NCBI GenBank assembly: GCA_039915505.1
Contig: JBDSND010000132.1
Span: 1 to 24,797, forward strand
DNA length: 24,797 nt
Source: CAIWHR01 sp039915505
GTDB lineage: Bacteria; Pseudomonadota; Gammaproteobacteria; Burkholderiales; Casimicrobiaceae
Direction: 5' to 3'
Numbering within the stretch: the first letter of the stretch is position 1; each line of letters opens with the position of its first letter. The position numbers were made by a program, and so were the translations under genes. Positions 23,071 through 24,797 of the stretch are shown piece after piece. The notes beneath the pieces were generated by a model. The model made no database searches and was not told where the DNA came from. It worked only from the letters and a program-made list of their open reading frames with translations.

Positions 23071-24543
23071 TCAGGCGAGTGCGCCGTTCACGGATTCGGT
23101 GGCGCACTCCAGCGCGGCTTCGACCTTTTCCATCTCCGCGCCTTGCTTCTCGGCATTCAGGAACTTGGCCTGCGCGTCGCGCAGCGCCGTACGCAAGCCT
23201 TCCTCCACTACCGGGTGGTAGAACGGCATCTCCAGGGTGTGGCCGATGGTGAAGCGCGCCTGGACCGCCCAGGCAAGCAGGTGGGCGAGGTGCTCGACAT
23301 CCGGGCCGATCATCTCGGCGCCGAGCAGCCGGCCGGAAACGATATCGACGTAGACGTGCATCAGACCCTTGTTGCGCAACATGACGCGACTGCGGCCCTG
23401 ATCCTCGAACGACACGATGCCGGTCACGAAGCTACCCGGCACGAGGTCGACCAAGCGTGCGCCCACGATGGCGAGTTGCGGGTCGGAGAACACCACGGCG
23501 ATCGGGGCGCGGCGCAGGCCGGGCTCGACGTGCGGGTAAGTCGCCGCGTTGTGCCCGGCAATGCGGCCTTCGTCGGCCGCTTCGTGCAGCAGCGGCAGCA
23601 CGTCGTTGGCGTCCCCGGCGATGAAGATCGGATGATGGCCGCATTGCATGGTACGCGGGTCGAACACTGGGACGCCGCGGGCGTCGAGCGCGAGGCCGGT
23701 CTTGTCGAGACCGAGGTCGCGCACGTTGGGCGCGCGACCGGTGGCGGCAATCACCACGTCGACGACCTCCGTGACCACGGTGCGATCGGGCCCGCGGTAG
23801 GTGATCTGCACGCCGTCGGCGACGCGTTCAAGGGCTTGCACGTCGGCGTCGGTGTCGAGCGGAAATTCTTCCTGGAACGTGCGGATCGCGTAGTCGCGGA
23901 TCGCCGGATCGCTAAACGGCCCGAGGTGGCCGAGGCGGCCGAACATTAGCACCCGCACGCCGAGGCGGTGCAGTGCCTGACCCACTTCGAGACCGATGAC
24001 GCCCGGACCGAAGACCACCGCCGACTTCGGGAGGTCATTCCAGTCGAACACGTCGTCGTTGATGGCGAGCCGGTCTCCCAGTGCCTTGAGAAATGGCGGC
24101 ACGTTCGGTGCCGACCCGGTCGCGATCACTGCACTTGCGAAGCGGATGCGCGCGCCGCCTTGAACCTCGAGGGTTTGATCGTCGACAAAGCGGGCATGGC
24201 CGCGGAGGCGATCCTTCTCGGGAACGTTGTTCATCCCATCGATCACCAAGCCGACGAAGCGGTCGCGCTCCCGCTTGATCCGTGCCATGACAGCGGGCCC
24301 GTCGACGCGCAGCGTGCCCTCGAGATGCAAGCCGAAGGCGTCCCAGCGTGCCGGGGCGTGGGCCGCTTCGGCCGCCGCGACCAGCAGCTTGCTCGGCATG
24401 CAGCCGACACGCGCGCAGGTGGTGCCATACGGTCCCCCTTCGATCAGGACCGTGCGCTTGCCCGCGGTCACCGCGGCCCGGTAGGCCGCGAGACCGGCCG
24501 TGCCCGCACCGATGACCGCAACGTCGACAGTGATCTCGTTCAT
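23071..24543 (-). CDS. Dihydrolipoamide dehydrogenase-like FAD/NAD(P) disulfide oxidoreductase
   Basis: Cytoplasmic flavoprotein of the pyridine nucleotide-disulfide oxidoreductase class I family, 490 aa. The FAD motif GAGTAG is at 12-17, and the redox disulfide is C43-A-R-V-G-C48 in GTTCARVGCMPSK. ATGSAPNVP, the NAD-binding GPGVIGLE, ATGRAPNVR and the second FAD contact IAGDAND are present. The C-terminal base region reads FYHPVVEEGLR, with His and Glu as in lipoamide dehydrogenases (HPTxxE). No E1/E2 2-oxoacid dehydrogenase genes adjoin within the window, so it could serve another complex or act as a general disulfide reductase. The start at 24543 lacks a close Shine-Dalgarno. Confidence 0.93.
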   Translation of the reverse strand: MNEITVDVAVIGAGTAGLAAYRAAVTAGKRTVLIEGGPYGTTCARVGCMPSKLLVAAAEAAHAPARWDAFGLHLEGTLRVDGPAVMARIKRERDRFVGLVIDGMNNVPEKDRLRGHARFVDDQTLEVQGGARIRFASAVIATGSAPNVPPFLKALGDRLAINDDVFDWNDLPKSAVVFGPGVIGLEVGQALHRLGVRVLMFGRLGHLGPFSDPAIRDYAIRTFQEEFPLDTDADVQALERVADGVQITYRGPDRTVVTEVVDVVIAATGRAPNVRDLGLDKTGLALDARGVPVFDPRTMQCGHHPIFIAGDANDVLPLLHEAADEGRIAGHNAATYPHVEPGLRRAPIAVVFSDPQLAIVGARLVDLVPGSFVTGIVSFEDQGRSRVMLRNKGLMHVYVDIVSGRLLGAEMIGPDVEHLAHLLAWAVQARFTIGHTLEMPFYHPVVEEGLRTALRDAQAKFLNAEKQGAEMEKVEAALECATESVNGALA

Positions 24544-24679
24544 GGCTGTGGGTCAGTTCCTGTGATCGGTGCGCGTGCTGAGTCGAGAAAGCGCCTCACG
24601 CGTAGAGGCTGCCCGCCCGTCGGCGCGCCCACGGGAGCCATCAGTGGAAGCCTTGCGGCCCCCTGAAGTGGAAGCCATA

Positions 24680-24718
24680 GTGCGGGAGGTGCACATTGAC
24701 ACACGCGCGCCTCCGCAC
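24680..24718. repeat. Inverted repeat between the partial gene and the flavoprotein gene
   Basis: GTGCGGGAGG (24680-24689) and CCTCCGCAC (24710-24718) form a 9-bp stem with one bulged G around a 20-nt loop. It lies 15 nt beyond the stop of the partial minus-strand gene. It may be a terminator without a T-run or a regulatory site for the flavoprotein gene. The rest of 24544-24679 shows no gene; AGTGGAAGCC occurs twice (from 24650 and 24667). Confidence 0.35.
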
Positions 24719-24732
24719 CACGCATTGGAAGC

Positions 24733-24797
24733 TTACGCTGCCTTCTTAGTCCAGCCTTCGAGCGCTTCGAGGGCCGCCGATGAGGCGCCCGTTGACG
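24733..24797 (-). CDS. C-terminal end of an unidentified gene (partial)
   Basis: The last 21 codons of a minus-strand frame enter from the right edge and end with TAA at 24733-24735. The peptide ends ASSAALEALEGWTKKAA. Codon choice is GC-rich and in keeping with the window, and the position upstream of a co-directional gene is sensible. It is too short to identify; it could equally be a chance open stretch. Confidence 0.4.
   Translation of the reverse strand, partial: STGASSAALEALEGWTKKAA

Overview
The window is high-GC (roughly two-thirds G+C by eye) and densely coded. It most resembles a Burkholderiales-type betaproteobacterium, probably Alcaligenaceae/Comamonadaceae-like. The reasons are three secreted Bug/TctC-type solute-binding proteins in one locus, a fused isobutyryl-CoA mutase very close to the Cupriavidus type, and many acid-metabolism enzymes next to periplasmic binding proteins. 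This placement is inferred from gene content, with no marker gene. I see no rRNA, tRNA, CRISPR array, transposase, integrase or recognisable transcriptional regulator.

Layout. (1) 1-2810 (+): the 5'-truncated icmF gene. (2) 2958-12145 (-): seven co-directional genes, in transcription order an enolase-superfamily enzyme, a Bug protein, a DapA-family lyase, a TauE/SafE exporter, a second enolase-superfamily enzyme, a long type I sulfatase and a second Bug protein. This looks like an organic-acid or sugar-acid catabolic cluster linked to sulfur. Its spacers hold a 4 x 27-bp tandem repeat, a 2 x 43-bp tandem repeat and a 19-nt direct repeat. (3) 12209-13183 (+): a divergent Bug gene. (4) 13439-16410 (+): a complete polar amino-acid-type ABC importer (binding protein, two permeases, ATPase) behind a good sigma70-like promoter with a palindromic spacer. 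(5) 16411-16825: a gene-poor spacer with a minus-strand promoter, about 93 nt of potential transcript and a strong intrinsic terminator, i.e. a candidate small RNA. (6) 16826-21306 (+): an HtrA-like PDZ protein that has lost all three catalytic residues, an NMT1/SsuA-type binding protein, an M24 metallopeptidase homologue with one metal ligand replaced by Cys, and a beta-hydroxyacid dehydrogenase. (7) 21443-24797 (-): a truncated AroE-like remnant, a LivK-type binding protein, a dihydrolipoamide dehydrogenase-like flavoprotein and the last codons of another gene.

How the genes may work together. The minus-strand cluster could desulfate a substrate (sulfatase), dehydrate or isomerise the resulting acid (two enolase-superfamily enzymes), cleave or dehydrate a 2-keto acid (DapA family) and export a sulfur-containing anion (TauE/SafE), with Bug proteins capturing substrate in the periplasm. 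This is inferred from families and order only; the substrates are not visible in the sequence. Six periplasmic binding proteins of four families occur, but only one complete transporter, so most must act with membrane components encoded elsewhere. Several enzymes carry substitutions at canonical catalytic positions (HtrA-like, M24, DapA-like, one enolase, AroE-like), which is the most distinctive property of the window.
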